NCBI GenBank assembly: GCA_023433855.1
Contig: JAEYTV010000217.1
Location: 1 to 6,523, forward strand
Length of the DNA stretch: 6,523 nt
Direction: 5' to 3'
DNA from: Pseudomonadota bacterium
Lineage (GTDB): Bacteria > Pseudomonadota > Alphaproteobacteria > Rhizobiales > Rhizobiaceae
The notes under the pieces are model-generated. The model was not told where the DNA came from. It did not search any database and was given only the letters and a program-made list of their open reading frames with translations. Below are positions 5,683-6,523 of this stretch, piece by piece. Position numbers and translations under genes: made by a program. Every line of letters starts with the position of its first letter. Within the stretch, counting starts at the first letter, position 1.

Positions 5683-5981
5683 CTCGTCGGGATCAGCGGC
5701 CGCATGGAAGGAAACCTGTCGTTTGAAGGGAGGATTCGCGGCGGCAGGGTAACGAAAAAGCAGCACGAGGGGGATCAAAACTGATGATAGGTCCATCAAT
5801 ATCGATAAACCCCAGGAAGCTTTCCCCGATTAGTTGGGGCAGCGGCAGGTAAAAATTGGCGCGAGTTTCAATAATCGTTTAGCATTGCATGCAACTATGT
5901 CCGCGGCGACAGACGAGTTTGGACTCGAAAGGCCCGGACGCCTTGCCATCGCCACGTGGAAGAGCCGGTTCAGGAAGCAAC
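5683..5981. other. Divergent transporter/pepN upstream region
   Basis: These 299 bp hold the control region of two divergent genes, plus the 5' extension of the transporter frame (to 5799). I see inverted CCCC/GGGG blocks (CCCC 5824-5827 with GGGG 5836-5839; also CCCCA 5810-5814 with TGGGG 5835-5839), an AT-richer segment at 5850-5880, and a 10-bp palindrome at 5885-5894. AATAAT (5870-5875) or CTATGT (5895-5900) could be -10 elements for pepN, but neither has a good -35 at the right spacing, so no promoter is called. No further gene is visible. Confidence 0.4.
5885..5894. repeat. Perfect 10-bp palindrome TTGCATGCAA
   Basis: The palindrome lies 88 bp before the pepN start and about 190-200 bp before the preferred transporter start. 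It overlaps the octamer GCATTGCA (5882-5889), which also occurs at 4281-4288 in the structured region ahead of the small ORFs. It may be an operator for a dimeric regulator acting on one or both divergent genes; chance cannot be excluded. Confidence 0.35.
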
Positions 5982-6523
5982 ATGCGAACAGACACGGGCC
6001 AGATTGTTCATCTGGCAGATTACCGCCCGACCGATTTCATCCTGGAACGGGTCGATCTCACCTTCGAACTCGACCCGACGAATACGAAGGTCGAGTCCCG
6101 GCTGATCTTCCATCGGCGCGACGGTGTCGATCCCGCCGCGCCCCTCGTGCTCGACGGCGACGAACTGACGCTTTCTGGCCTGCTCATCGATCAGGTCGAG
6201 GTACCGGCAAGCCGATACGAGGCCACCCCGGAGCGCCTGACCATTCGCGACCTGCCGGAAAGTGCGCCGTTCGAGATCACCGTCACCACCTTCATCAATC
6301 CGGAAGCCAATACGCAGCTGATGGGGCTCTACCGGACGAACGGGGTCTACTGCACCCAGTGCGAGGCGGAAGGCTTCCGCCGCATCACCTATTTCCCCGA
6401 CCGCCCGGACGTGCTGGCGCCCTATACGATCACCATCATCGCCGAAAAGACCGCAAACCCGCTTTTGCTTTCCAACGGCAACTTCCTCGGCGGAGGCAAC
6501 TACGACGAAGGCCGCCACTTCGC
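5982..6523 (+). CDS. pepN: Aminopeptidase N (M1 family), N-terminal part, cut by window end
   Basis: The first 180 codons of PepN are present; the frame remains open at the window end. PepN is a cytosolic zinc metallopeptidase of about 870-880 aa that removes N-terminal residues from peptides late in protein turnover. The visible part is the N-terminal beta-sandwich domain: DYRPTDF near residue 13, LTFELDP, the substrate N-terminus-contacting segment CTQCEAEGFRRITYFPDRPDV starting at Cys124 (split here as CTQCEAEGF and RRITYFPDRPDV), and LLLSNGN. These track the E. coli protein closely. The zinc motif HEXXH lies beyond the window. ATG 5982 is supported by AGGA at 5972-5975 (6-nt spacing) and by the family's N-terminus. 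The gene is divergent from the EamA transporter; no functional link is evident. Confidence 0.95.
   Translation, partial: MRTDTGQIVHLADYRPTDFILERVDLTFELDPTNTKVESRLIFHRRDGVDPAAPLVLDGDELTLSGLLIDQVEVPASRYEATPERLTIRDLPESAPFEITVTTFINPEANTQLMGLYRTNGVYCTQCEAEGFRRITYFPDRPDVLAPYTITIIAEKTANPLLLSNGNFLGGGNYDEGRHF

Noticed and set aside
5970..6518. A minus-strand frame of 182 codons opposite pepN
   Set aside because: The plus strand matches PepN along its full visible length, so this is a shadow frame.
1..6523. Mobile element or recent transfer of the beta-lactamase
   Set aside because: No transposase, integrase, terminal repeats, tRNA or attachment-like duplication is visible, and base use of the beta-lactamase gene looks like that of its neighbours.

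Overview
The window reads as a stretch of alphaproteobacterial chromosome, most likely from the Rhizobiales (Rhizobiaceae-like). The evidence is high GC with strong G/C preference at third codon positions, and an alphaproteobacterial-style family 4 uracil-DNA glycosylase with a long N-terminal extension. Genus cannot be fixed from the sequence alone. There is no transposase, integrase, tRNA, rRNA or CRISPR array, so the beta-lactamase looks resident rather than recently acquired.

Layout. On the left is a divergent resistance module: a class D (OXA-type) serine beta-lactamase on the minus strand (3-809) and an AmpR-type LysR regulator on the plus strand (913-1800). They share a spacer of about 100 bp that carries a dyad next to an AAATTT block, a good candidate for the AmpR operator. 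The expected logic is induction of the beta-lactamase by cell-wall recycling fragments. The usual partner of AmpR is a class C or class A enzyme, so the class D pairing is the most notable biology here.

In the middle on the plus strand are an ATPase-domain-only Hsp70 relative of the YegD type (1952-3244) and a family 4-like uracil-DNA glycosylase (3286-4182). The glycosylase has lost two of the four iron-sulfur cysteines and has an altered motif A. The 172-bp gap after it contains a strong hairpin, a second dyad and a near-repeat of 11 bp. This gap precedes two small plus-strand ORFs (63 and 54 codons) with good ribosome binding sites and similar N-termini (MTT...FRPI...TLR). They end in a hairpin that overlaps the convergent end of the next gene.

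On the right, a two-domain EamA/DMT-family inner-membrane transporter (minus strand, 4738-5682, start uncertain) diverges from pepN, the M1 aminopeptidase N gene, whose first 180 codons are present before the window ends. The intergenic region contains a perfect 10-bp palindrome.

I found no clearly new multi-gene system. The items most worth checking are the AmpR/class D pairing, the degenerate UDG active-site motif, and the structured leader with its pair of small ORFs.
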